From the NCBI RefSeq assembly GCF_905163445.1, contig NC_053184.1, positions 11,222,001 through 11,286,000 on the forward strand: a stretch of 64,000 bases of DNA. The letters run 5' to 3'. The position numbers were made by a program, and so were the translations under genes. Origin of the DNA: Pararge aegeria. Taxonomy: Eukaryota > Arthropoda > Insecta > Lepidoptera > Nymphalidae. Shown here piece after piece: positions 33,500 to 44,424 of the stretch (position 1 is the stretch's first letter; each line of letters starts with the position of its first letter). The notes below the pieces were generated by a model, which had not been told where the DNA came from, ran no database searches, and worked only from the letters and a program-made list of their open reading frames with translations.

Positions 33500-36110
33500 C
33501 GGCCATTAGTTTTGTCATCCAAAGCGGTAATTTTTAATTAGTATGACGAGATTAAAAGCTAGTCCGAAATAAACTACGTAGTGAAGTAAAGAGAATATGT
33601 AAATTGACTCTATCTTGTGGTTCTTCGTCAAATCTGAATGACAATCCGAGCATTTCCAATTTGTTACCTGCGCCGCGACTGAGTGCTTTATTCAGTATTT
33701 CTTTTTTCCGTACGTGATTGAAGGGCAATCATGCTCACTGGGAAAAGGGGAGTACGAGCGCTGGTCAAATGTTGCCACATTTCTATCGCATCCAGCTGGA
33801 TATTGAATGATGAACATCGAATATCGTCGCAGTTCTAATTCGGCTACTTTTCGTATAAGCCTTCGTTTTGAAGTAAAACATCTTTTTACGCGTAATAGTA
33901 ATCGGCATGATGCTCTACTTTACCGTAATGCCACCATTTTAATACTAACAGTATTTAACAAAACTTAAATATTTATAAATGTGTAGATATATTCCGTCAG
34001 TTATATCATGTTTAGAGTAGAAGTGTAAGAGAGTAATAAATAACTCTTCTTTTGATTTTATTAACTAAACTATTTTATTATTTTTCTTCTTTATTATTTG
34101 AGCCCGCATTTTTTTATTGGTTTCTAATAATTAAAAAAATCTACTAATATTTACTTTTTTGTTACATAAACTACCAATAGACCACAGCATTTTTTTTTTT
34201 TATTTATGCAGCTACGCTTTAATTTATAACTCCTTTTTTTTAAGGAACGCAATTACCTGTGCGTCTTGTTGTCAACAAATCATAAGGATGCTCAGGTGTC
34301 TAAGTCAAACGATGTTGAGATAGATACAAAAGCCGTGGCCTCAAGAAAATAGATGAAATCACATCTAAGTCTGATACCCTTCGTCTATTATACATAGTTT
34401 GAAGTCTCAGTGCTACGTTTCTTTTGTAAAGATGTATCCACTAGGTAATCACGCCCTATAAAATAATAGCCCTATAAAATTATACAGTAGAAAATTACTC
34501 TGAAGAAACGATTACCTTTATCTAACAATTTCATCCGAAAGCATACTGTATTCCGAGATGAAGAGGGGAGAAAACATTGAATTAAGTAATAGAATGAATG
34601 AGCCACCTTGCCTTATATAATTTATATAATATTGAATAATTTCATCGAACTTATACGTCCCCTTTTTGATATAGTACGATAATTAAAGCTGAACACTTTA
34701 TTTATGAAGGTGCTGACAGATTTTGTTATATTAGCAATTATATCAAAATCATCATCACCAGCCTTTTAACGTCCAACTGGTGGACAACAAGCCTATAGTT
34801 CGCTGATCATGCTGTTCTAATGCTGGTTGGTGGGCTGGGTCAAAGCTGGCATAACGTTTCAGAATTCACGCCTTCTTAAACCTAACATGTATGGATACTC
34901 ATACCGTGTGAAAAGGGCATTTTTAATAAAAATCGACCCCAATTATTATCGCTAATCGAAAATTGATGGCAGCCTTGACATTTCTTGAAGCTTATGTCGT
35001 AAACGTATAATACCGCTCACGATAAAAGCTACATTATTTCGTTTTCTAAAATGTTGCCTTTAAAACCTCCGGATCATTAAGATACGGAAAACAGTGCGCT
35101 GATAGGACGAGCTTCAAGGTCTTTAATTCACCTCGAGATTAAACGGTCCCGTAAATTAAGTATGGAGTCAATTAAGTATTTTTGTACCAAACGAAAACTT
35201 ATATAAAAGTTCTAATATAGTATAAAATTTTACGTTATAGATAAACAAGCTTGCGCGTGAATTATTGCTATAACCAGGTTGCTACGAATGTAGTTATCGC
35301 CATCACTATTCACTACTATGTACACATTTTGGTTGTAATAAACGCATTAAAACTGCCATCTATGTGCCTATTTGAAAAAAAAAAGATGGGTACCTATGTA
35401 CTTATGTACACGTGTTAGATGTTATACTTCTTTGGCGTAACAAGATAAAAATCTTCACAAAAATTTTATCGTTCGCCTTATTCTGCGGTTGTAGAAAAAA
35501 CGACACTAACAATAGAAAAAAGGTAATAAATACATTGAAAGTTTTACTATAACGCATGATCTAGTTATCTCATTATCAGACAACCAAGTGTCACTGAACA
35601 TTTCAATTTGAGATTTTTGTACAATTTAAACAATTAAATCACCGGAAACAGCTGACAATTGAAAGTGTAAACTGTCCTTTTTAAAGTCAAACTAAAATGT
35701 TGACTAAACTTTAGGGTGTCGTTATTTTGTGACGGTGTGCGCGCGCATCGTAAAAATGTATTGCCATAATTTTTTCCTAATGCGCCAAAATAAGTATAAC
35801 TTCAAAAAAAAATTGACTTTGACTAGATGGATGTAGTAAAAGCGACCCTGGGGTTAACTAAGTTGAAAACACCTAAGTGATTTCAGTTGCGTAATTTAAC
35901 ATGTTTTTCCGTGTAATACGCTTCTCATGCATATGCTTTCAATTCGGGCGCATCGGGTACGAAGATAGATAACTTCCCGATGATTTAGTTTTATTGTTAT
36001 CCGCAATCGAACTGTATGTCGCGCCGTTTGTTCCGTTTCATGCGTTTACCTATACCTACATACTTTATAAATAAAATCGATTAAACTCTCCTATATTTTT
36101 ATATAGGTAG
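33500..36110. other. No recognised gene; weak SINE-like segment
   Basis: The only recognisable piece is 34747-34860, where 'atcatcatcaccagcctttt', 'ggacaacaagcctatagttc' and 'atgctggttggtgggctggg' suggest a decayed antisense retroposon. The rest is AT-rich with no coding or RNA signal. Confidence 0.4.
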
Positions 36111-36114
36111 GTAA

Positions 36115-36440
36115 GTAAGTTTAGTTTTAAGAATGCTACTGAATTGTGGAATGCACTCCCATTGAGGAAACCACAGTCGAAGTCACTAGGCATATTTAAA
36201 ATGCTGTTAAAGCTCATTTTCTCGCGCTATAGCGACGACTATTATTTGTTTATCTACTTTAACTCATTTTTAAGTATTTATGGTATGTTAAAGTAGGTAT
36301 GTATTAGTGTATAACTATGTATATATATATTAGTATAAAATAAATTGTAAAATCATGTTGGAAAAGGGCAACTGCTGAGTTTCTTGCCGGCTTCTTCTCG
36401 GTAGAATCTGCCTTAATCTCAAATCCCATTATACAGGACC
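36115..36440 (+). mobile_element. CR1/Jockey-like LINE 3' end
   Basis: The frame from 36131 reads NATELWNALPLRKPQSKSLG, then IFKMLLKLIFSRYSDDYY. This is the classic 'WN.LP......S...FK..LK' end of ORF2. The 3' UTR contains 'ttggaaaagggcaactgctg' and 'agtttcttgccggcttcttc', which match the antisense UTR at 40275-40345. The two LINEs therefore share a UTR module while their ORF ends differ. Confidence 0.8.
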
Positions 36441-36449
36441 TATCCCCAC

Positions 36450-37480
36450 GCTCTCCAACACAATGTATTTACAACTATAATATTAGTTTCAATTGTCATT
36501 ATTAGACATATAGACAAAGAATTCTATTCTATGTATAAAAAAATGATATGTTGGTTCGCTTCAAAAACTCGAAAAGTTTTGCACCGATCGAGCTGAAATT
36601 TTAGCATGATAATATCCGCATCAAGGATTGTTTTTATCTATTTTTTGCATCAGTCACATATCCGCGAGTCTTTATATCTACGTAGACAGTGGAAAAACAA
36701 AAAATATTGTATATCCACAAATTTTGCAAAATTAAACTTATATGTAATGTATTCTTTGTTTTGTTTCTCATTTCTCAACCATTACCATAAAAATGTGCCA
36801 TGAATGTGCCAGCGAAGCGTGGCAGGATACAACTAGTTCTTACATAAAGAAGAAAATTTTACTTATTAAGAAGATAACTATATGTTAATTGTAGTTTAGG
36901 CGATAATATAAAATTTGAAGAAACATGCGATCATGCCTCTGCGCGAAGGGAATTTACGTCAAAGATATTGAGTAGGGGACCATAGGCAGGTAATAGGGGT
37001 TTGTGAATCAACAAACACCAGCTGATATTTAATATTCAGAGTTACAGACACAGAGTGGGTCAGTTTGTTGAAAAAGAAAATAACAATCAAAAATTCAAAG
37101 AAAAACAAACCTTTTTGTTTTACCCGAACCTACTTATTTGGGTATTTGTGTATCGTTCTGACTTCTCGTTCAAATACGGCGGTAATATTGTATTACAATA
37201 GTAAAATATCACGCGCATAATTTCAGCGTTGCTGATAATCCGTAGATGGCGACTTTCTGTCGGGTTTATATTGCCCGTAATAGCAGGGGTGCTGAGTATA
37301 AAATTGCTATTCAAAGCCGGTCCGCGAGGCGCATAGTAGTGCATGGAAGTTAGTAATCTTATATTAAACAGGCCCTATTTTTACTACTCAAAATACTTTG
37401 CCCAGCAAAAATTGGCTGGTAATAATGTAGAGAATAATATTTGGTTGCATGCATTTTTGCGCTTTATCTGCATTTGCCTA
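36450..37480. other. No recognised gene
   Basis: Near 36540-36600 'ttggttcgcttcaaaaactc' and 'cgatcgagctgaaattttag' resemble the body of a dispersed repeat, but its borders were not found. 36810-36835 ('agcgaagcgtggcaggatac' then 'aactagt') looks like a repeat terminus. There is no supported gene. Confidence 0.35.
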
Positions 37481-37489
37481 CAAAGTACC

Positions 37490-37720
37490 GTACCGCACGG
37501 GCCTCCTCTCAGAATGAACAGGGTTTAGGCCGTAGTCTACCACGCTGGCCAATTGCGGATTGGTAGACATCACACGCCGTTGAGAATATTGTGGAGAACT
37601 CTCAGGCATGCAGGTTTCCTCACGATGTTTTCCTTCACCGTTTAGAGCAAGTGATATTTAAATTGCTTAATTTAAACACTTGGTTTAAATGATTGCAATT
37701 CGGTGAATTAAGAAATACCC
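37490..37720 (-). mobile_element. tRNA-derived SINE, antisense
   Basis: Matches the reverse of 25944-26422: 'ggccgtagtctaccacgctg', 'ccaattgcggattggtagac', 'tctcaggcatgcaggtttcc', 'cacgatgttttccttcaccg'. The head with the A and B boxes is degraded. Confidence 0.8.
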
Positions 37721-38142
37721 TATAGCGAGTGCGTTGCTCGCGGTGCGACGTTAGTATGTACGGCTGTAGCGTAAGTATTAGAATAAGTACTTAATTAGAT
37801 TACGTTTAGTTTAGTGTTTAAAACTGCATTAAATGATTTTAAAATTATCATTACTGCCCATAAAACTGCATTAAATGATTCATTACGGCCCAAATTATAT
37901 ACTTTACATCGGATAGATAAAATGCGCTGTTGATTTTATAAGTAAATGTAAAAGAAATGGTAGAAGTAACGGTTGCTTTAAAGAGTCATCTATCGTATCG
38001 ACGCCTGTTGGGTAACGCGTAGGTATGGTCTAAATAATCTTGGGTAGGAGGTCGAATACACTTTATTTATTTATTTCGTTGCATTCATGTCTTAACATAG
38101 TCATGAGTCCCTGTCAGGGCGTAGCAATAAGAAACAGAACAT

Positions 38143-38335
38143 AGTTCGGGGGGCCAAGTTCGATTCACAGCACGCACTTCTAACTTTTCCAAGTTATAAG
38201 TTTTAAGTTATTAAAATATCACTTGCTTCAACGGTGAAGGAAAATATCATGAGGAAACCTGAGAGTTCTACATAACGCTCTCAAATTATTATGTGTATTG
38301 TGGGAGGAGACCCGTGCTCTGATGATGACGTAAAT
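38143..38335 (+). mobile_element. tRNA-derived SINE, internally deleted
   Basis: 'gttcgattcacagcacgcac' is a decayed B box. It is followed by 'cttgcttcaacggtgaagga', 'gaggaaacctgagagttcta' and 'gggaggagacccgtgctctg' plus a GATGATG tail. The middle third of the family, present in the 25.9-kb copy, has been lost. Confidence 0.75.
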
Positions 38336-38339
38336 TGAA

Positions 38340-38870
38340 TGATATTGTAAATTATTGCGATGTCTTGTCACAGTTTTAAGTACCTTTCGTTCATGTGGTC
38401 TGGAAAAGATCAATTTCCACCTGGCTCACATTTGATTGGTTGGAATCACTCAACTCACGTTGATTGTTTAAGGGAATTCATGTATTTTGCATTTGTGCGC
38501 CTTTAGTTTTATGTACAAAATACCTTGATTAGTCATGAACCAACTTACTCACTTAAGCATGGCTTCTTGTCTGTAATCTCAGAATTTAAGTTGTAGCAGT
38601 TTTGTTTTTGAGCGGAATATCGAAACAATCAATGTAGTTTGTCGCGGGGTAAAACTGAATCGCCGGGGATTCCGGAACCGGACGCGCTCCTCGTGAGTTT
38701 CTGAGCTCCCTCCTCAACACACTACCTGCCATTTCCTATCTGACTTTCGTAGAACTGTCAAGTGTCAACAAAGGCAAAGTTTTACTTAGAATACAAAGTT
38801 TCACTCTCAGACTACCAGTGGAGCAAAGCGAAACCAATCTTACGTGTCAAATTTAACTTCACATCTCAAT
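38340..38870. other. No recognised gene; GC-rich patch
   Basis: 38640-38720 is GC-richer ('cgccggggattccggaaccg') with 'ctcgtgagttt', which could be a plus-strand splice donor, and 'aactgtcaagtgtcaacaaa' further on. There is no open frame or partner exon. A promoter or first exon is possible but unsupported. Confidence 0.3.
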
Positions 38871-38929
38871 TATATCAAGTGGGCATATTTTATAAGCGCT
38901 TTTTTTTAAACGAGTAAGTTTGATTTTCT

Positions 38930-39290
38930 TTGGAATTTTACCCGTGCAAAATTCATAATTCATTTATTTAAAGTAGACCTACGATTTATTAAAATTTATA
39001 ATTATAAAAATTCTTTATTATGTAGGCCTACCAAAGGCACTAATGAAGCGTTCATACAAATATGTTCTCACAATTATAAGGGGATGTTGATAACTTCTTC
39101 CGCCAATTTGAACCTAAAGCTACGAAGGAAGGAAGGAAACTAGTAGGTAATATTTTCTAATATCAATATTTTACTATTTAACAGTATGTCCTTTGTGATA
39201 TTAAAGCAGAGCCGAATGATTCTAAGCAATCTTGCTATTAAGAAATTCATCAAATTTATAGTAACCTAGTTTTAGTAATAAATAAGTGTT
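38930..39290 (-). mobile_element. LINE 3' end, antisense, decayed
   Basis: 'attcatttatttaaagtaga' at the left corresponds to the 3' terminus seen at 40210. At the other end 'cttgctattaagaaattcat' and 'caaatttatagtaaccta' match 40415-40450. It is the same family as 40198-40869, more diverged. A second partial terminus at 38875-38905 suggests two insertions. Confidence 0.7.
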
Positions 39291-39299
39291 AACAATTTT

Positions 39300-40185
39300 T
39301 TTAATTATAGACTAAGCGGAAAATTGACAATACAAATCTTATAAAACCGTTGCTTTTAAGATATTCACTCGTTTGCAATATATGTATATTAAAATACCAT
39401 TTAAGTTGTGATACGATAAAAGTTACAAAGTTCAATAATGTAAGAGTAACCCATTCCCATGTGGATAACCTCAGAAACGGGTGGCCATAACTTCCACTAC
39501 ATTTGTAGAAGTTATGCCGTGAAATTAAAGGTGACGTCATGCAAATGAACTTACCAACTTCCACAAGAACGTGAAGTTTCCTATTAACTCCTTATCCTTG
39601 GCGACACATAGAGCACGACTCACGACTCGTTGCGGAACGTGGCGATACCATGAACGTTTATTCGTCGAATCCACTCATCATATTGCCGTGATTCAATTAT
39701 AGTAAGTACAGCTTGCAGTTTAGGAACTTACCTACCTATGTGTAGATATTTTTAGCTTAATTTTTCAGATAGAAAGTGTACCGAAAAAGAAACATATTTT
39801 AGCAAAATTGCAAAGGCGTCCTTAAGTTTGACTCAATTAGGACTTTTACATATTGCCGTGGTCCGTGGAGTTCGTAGATACCTCAACACTTAAAAGTTTA
39901 AAATGGAAATAGATATAAGTTCTAAATATAAATGACTAGCTCATGACCGCTACTTCATCTGCGTTATTTCAGCCATTTAAATTCCTTAAATAATATAAAA
40001 ATATTTTATGTATTATGTATAAAGTATCTTATGGAGCCATCTCTGTTCAAAATGTTATCAACATTTGTTGCACTGTTATCTATTTAAGGAACTTATTTTA
40101 TTTTTATGTCCTTCTCCAGTATACTAGGACTACTTGTTGCCCGTTTTGTTCAAGATCGGTGCTTTGATTGAGCTAAACTTAGGGA
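39300..40185. other. No recognised gene
   Basis: An imperfect hairpin occurs at 39489-39518 (cataacttc ... gaagttatg). 39943-39970 ('actagctcatgaccgctact') resembles an antisense Helitron-like terminus. Nothing else is recognised. Confidence 0.4.
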
Positions 40186-40197
40186 ACTAACCAAATT

Positions 40198-40869
40198 CAA
40201 ATTCAAATTCATTTATTTCAAGTAGGCCTACTTTATAAGCACTTTTGAAACGTCAAGTATGTATGTTTGTAGTGACTCTACCACCGGTTCGGAAAGCAGA
40301 TTCTACCGAGAAGAGCCGGCAAGAAACTAGTTGCTCTTTTCCAACATCAACATTTACAATCATTTTGCTATCTTGCGGGAGATGAGAGCGAGGCCGGCTG
40401 CTTCCAATCTACCTTGTCATTGAGGAATTCATCAAATGTATAGTAACCTCGCTGTACTAGATGCGTTTTTACACATTTTTTAAATGTATGCATTGGTAGG
40501 TCAAGAATTTCCTTAGGAATCATGTAGTAAAAGCGTATACTCAACCCCACAAAGGAGTTCTGCAACTTTCGCAGACGATATGCAGATATCACTAACTTAT
40601 GTCCGTTTCTGGTAAGTCGATTGTTAATTTCAGCTTTTTGTTTATAAAGAGTAATATTTTGTCTCACAAAGACTATATTATTATAAATATATTGCGTAGC
40701 TACTGTAAGAATACCTATTTGTTTAAATTTTTCACAAAGCGATTCGCGTGATCCAAGATTATATATTGATCGTACGGCTCTTTTCTGTAGTATAAATATA
40801 CTTTCAATATCTGCAGCTTTTCCCCACAGCAAGATCCCATAGGACATAATACTGTACAACCAATAAATA
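40198..40869 (-). mobile_element. CR1/Jockey-like LINE, 5'-truncated, with target duplication
   Basis: Direct repeats 'aaccaaatt' at 40189-40197 and 40870-40878 flank the copy, although the A/T-rich tail makes the left border slightly ambiguous. From right to left it holds the ORF2 end, then a 3' UTR with 'tcttctcggtagaatctgct' and 'gtaggcctacttgaaataaa', ending in (ATTTGA)n. It is 672 bp. The same 3' end is found at 14949-15060. Confidence 0.85.
40368..40868 (-). pseudogene. LINE ORF2 C-terminal fragment
   Basis: About 166 codons are open from the insertion border. The fragment enters at LYSIMSYGILLWG (the 'y..l.YGi..WG' motif after RT), then ILQKRAVRSIYNLGSRESLC, LTVATQYIY, LRKLQNSFVGLSIRFYYMIP and TFKKCVKTHLVQRGYYTFDE plus FLNDK. 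Catalytic RT and EN are missing. The frame is intact, so the insertion is not very old. The initiating codon proposed by length alone (a TTG) is internal. Confidence 0.85.
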
Positions 40870-40879
40870 AACCAAATTT

Positions 40880-41640
40880 TTCCAGTTAAACTAATATTAG
40901 TATCGATTGTAGATCACTCATATCTTACACATGAATGAACGCGAAAAAATATTGTAAACGCCGTACGAAGAAACGTAAAGGCATGTCAAAAAATATTATA
41001 TTACACTAATTACAATTATAAAATATTACTTTTTAAATATAAAAACTACTTTTTGTTACTTAAGTATAATAGTTATACATAGGCAATCGCGGACTTTTTG
41101 TAGGCATTGTCGAGCTCTACAACTTTTCTATAAAACTCAATCATTGTACCTATATCTTTCATCGTTAAGGCACAGCGTTCGTAAGAAACGATTTAGATCA
41201 ACCGTTTTTTCTCCGACTTACTTTGCACATCTGACTTAACGAACAGTTCTTTTTAGTTTTTAGCTTAATTTATAGCCTATGACACTCCACAATAACGTAG
41301 CTTTCTGTAAGTGAAATAATTTTGAGAATCGGTTCAGTAGCTCAAGAGTTTACCCCTTACAACGTCACGAACTCACAAACGTGTACGTGTGTTTATAATA
41401 TATGTATACATATATTCATATCAGATAGTTATGAAAATTAAATGGGGTTCACTAAAACGTAATAGCTTTTTGAATTAAAATTTAAAATAAAAAGCTTCGA
41501 AATCGATTAAAGTTTTACGGTTATGTGGCGGTTATATTTTAATTTAATTTCTAAACAAAAACAAAAAGGAGTAAAAATATAATTGATATTAACTCTCTCT
41601 CTCTCCTTGCTTGAATGTTTGTCCAAATTTTTACGATATA
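40880..41640. other. No recognised gene
   Basis: AT-rich sequence with no frame, RNA or clear repeat. A short CT-rich tract (ctctctctctctcc) lies at 41591-41605. Confidence 0.5.
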
Positions 41641-41642
41641 CT

Positions 41643-41835
41643 GAAACTAAGTGATTGTAAGAGTAGTTTGGCGCCGCGCCGGAAGTTGTTCCCGCGTGAC
41701 GGACACCGGAAGTGACTTGGGATCATGTTCCTTCCTTATATCGCGTTACCCTCTAAAGCCTTGTAAGCCGGTCTCAATGAAAAAGGATCTTCTAACATTA
41801 TTTTGTGGCGCTTATCGAAATCGAGTTACTGGGTA
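41643..41835 (+). other. Weak candidate exon
   Basis: A GC-richer, open segment ('tttggcgccgcgccggaagt') ends with 'ttactgg|gtaagc', a good splice donor at 41832. No convincing acceptor or protein family was found, and the encoded residues are unremarkable. It is recorded only because composition and donor coincide. Confidence 0.12.
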
Positions 41836-41865
41836 AGCATAACCTTTAGAACGTCAAAGACGAAT

Positions 41866-42236
41866 TACTAATATTATAAATGCGAAAGCGTGTCCTTCTA
41901 TTTGTTACCTTTGTTCGGCTTACATAACAATTGATTTTAAAAAAACCTAAATGACCGCAAAATACTTTGGGGACAAAAGCTTTTATTAGCGGCGACTTGT
42001 AATACTATATTTACTATTATTTATGTTTCTATCGTATGTTAAATTTTGTATTGCCTAACTGTTGCTTGAGACTTCATCTGAATTTTATTCAATTCTTTAT
42101 CGAACCGGGTATCGAAGTATCATATGTCCACCTCCAGGATGTAGTCTTTATATGTATGTGCCAAATTTCATCAAGAAAAAAAACAAGCAAACAAAAAAAT
42201 AGAAACACTAGTTTTTCTAATATTAGTATGGATTAT
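41866..42236. mobile_element. Helitron-like element with mirrored ends
   Basis: The left end is 'ctaatattataaatgcgaaa' (41868 on), and the right end is 'ttctaatattagtatggatt' (42215-42236), the same type of terminus reversed. It is either two copies in opposite orientation or a MITE-like derivative. There is no transposase. The interior has 'caaaatactttggggacaaa' and 'ccaaatttcatcaagaaaaa'. Confidence 0.5.
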
Positions 42237-42269
42237 TATTTAGGAACATTCATTATAACTTTCTGAGTC

Positions 42270-42335
42270 TAAGGCCTTGAGTTTAATTCTCACAACGAGA
42301 AAATGTTTTTCAATGTCTGGGTGTTTATCTGTTGA
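42270..42335 (+). mobile_element. SINE fragment
   Basis: 'aaggccttgagtttaattct', 'cacaacgagaaaatgttttt' and 'caatgtctgggtgtttatct' match the head region of the SINE at 27240-27320 (B box decayed to 'gtttaattctc'). The rest of the SINE is missing. Confidence 0.65.
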
Positions 42336-42437
42336 ATGACACACAGACGCATGGATTGAAGAGCAGACGGACAGCGGGGGCTTAGTTATAGAATCCCGTT
42401 GGCACCCGTTGGGTACCTAAACGGGTAAATTATTAAC

Positions 42438-42620
42438 ATGCTTTCCGAGAATTTAGAGCAACAAATTAATATTCACTTATTGGTTTCTCTAAATTCAATA
42501 CAATCTGATAGTTATTTACACAGACTACCAGGTGAACTAGCGGAACTGCCAAAAGTTCTTGACTTGTTTGACTGGCCGGCCTTTGTTGAAGCGCAACTTG
42601 GTGTTCCGTATATATTGTGA
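42438..42620 (+). other. Orphan open frame, 60 codons
   Basis: A short frame with fairly protein-like content in its second half (ELAELPKVLDLFDWPAFVEA) and a stop at 42618-42620. It has no signal peptide, no splice context and no family that I recognise. It could be the end of a transposon gene. It follows a repeat-like block (42360-42430). Confidence 0.15.
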
Positions 42621-43324
42621 AGGATCAATATCATTGACTTCGCTTTGCTAAATATGGGTCTAAAATATATTTTCTATTTTCATTTTATCATGATTATGAT
42701 AGTAGTCAAGCGAGATCTTCTTGACAGGTTGAGGACCTTTGGCCCTTTGGCGTAAATGCCTGATGGAGGCGTCATGAATAGAGACGACGAAATGGCAACA
42801 AGTTGAAAAAAATAGTGAATCGGGGAGGACTTCCATACAATTTTTCAATCACTATTTTACCAGTGTGGGAATAATATTTTCAAGAACTGTAAAACATGTC
42901 ATGTCCTGTTCTTGCGGAGTATAGCAAATTAAACTTAATTTTCATAGTGAAATATGGCTTTTTATTTTATGACCTAAGGCTCAAATAGAAACTTTATGTG
43001 AAGCCCTTTTAGGGTTACAGAGTAAAAAAATACTGGTATACCACTAGGCACCTCCAAAGAATATTCACTGAAAGTTTAAATATCTCCGTTCAACAGTTTG
43101 GATTGAAGGTTGTCTATCAGGCAGCGTAAAGACTTTTTAATAGTAATTGATTATTTAATGGCTTTGCGCGAAAGGAATAAGATAGCTTAATTGAAAGCAA
43201 TGTTAAAGGTCTAGGTTGGCATGTTTAATTAATATTCTATATAATGATTAAACTATTTTTAACTCTGTAATTTTGTAATTCTTCCAATTTAATGAACACA
43301 TGCAATAAAAAAGCGGCTTCTGTT

Positions 43325-43440
43325 TAAGGCTGCGGACTCCCTTTCAGGGGGCGATCCCCCTGATCCTCCAAACACGCACCTCCAATCCGCATTTGGCCAG
43401 CATGGTGGATTACGACCTAAACTCTATCCATTTTCAGATC
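43325..43440 (+). mobile_element. SINE fragment
   Basis: 'ctccaatccgcatttggcca' and 'gcatggtggattacgaccta' match the middle of the SINE at 25944-26422 (26310-26350). A small hairpin (caggggg cgat ccccctg) precedes it at 43347-43364. Confidence 0.65.
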
Positions 43441-43449
43441 CAATATCCA

Positions 43450-44420
43450 GTAAAAAATTTAATAAACTTCTGTATTATAAAGTTTATATACAAACAGTGG
43501 TTCAAACTTTTAGTTTTGTCTTTTTGGTTATGGTGAACAACCCCATAAGCGATAAGCGCCGCGACGTCGCCTTCACGGACCAGTCAAAACTTTAAGAAAG
43601 AAAAACAACCCACCTTTTGTTTGACTCCCCACTGGAAGTTGATACTTTAACTTGACCACAAGAAAAGTACAAAGTCAAACAATAAGCTGCAACAAAAGGA
43701 TAAAAATAATACGAATATATTTCACTTATAGTTAAAATTAGTTTAAAAAAAATTAAATATTATATTGCCGCTTCAGACTGTAGGTAATTGCAATAGTATT
43801 AAAATAAAAAAGAAACAAGTTTTTCATTCGCACACACGAGAAAGATTGCCTAGGAAATGGTTTTTACTTCATAGTAGATCTAGGCGACAGTTATAGCTTC
43901 CTGTACAATTATCCATAATGATAAACCCAGAGATACGCACTCGGCTTGTTAGGTCGGGATATTTTTATTGAACATATTTTTAATAAGTATTAAGGTGTTT
44001 TATTAGTTTACAATATCACAATTTTGTTGGATATCTTGTTCCTGTCTAGTAGGCAGAAAATTACACCAAAACGAGTATTACTTTTGTGGATTTTAAAACA
44101 AGATGGCTGTAATATTACGCATTAAGAGAGTTCTGCAGAGACTATTACTGAGAAGGTTATCTGAAGGTGCAACATCTGGGTTTTATGTTAAATGTTCTTT
44201 TCAACCAAATTTTTTGTTATAATGATAATGTGCAATAAAAGTGTATTCATTCATTCAATTTATCCATTACAACTCAAACCAAACACGCAATATTAACGGG
44301 AAGGACAGGAGACAGTATGGCAAATACAAATGTCACAGATATCATTGTTGGGACGGCTGAGATATTAGCCTCATAATCAATCACAGCGTGCGTGTGACAT
44401 GGGGTTAATTAGGAGATCCT
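43450..44420. other. No recognised gene; left flank of the array
   Basis: AT-rich, with no supported frame. From about 44270 ('acgcaatattaacgggaagg') to 44430 the sequence leads into the tandem array. It may be the left part of the family T element that hosts the array, but no second copy of it is present in the window to prove this. Confidence 0.4.
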
Positions 44421-44424
44421 GCGA

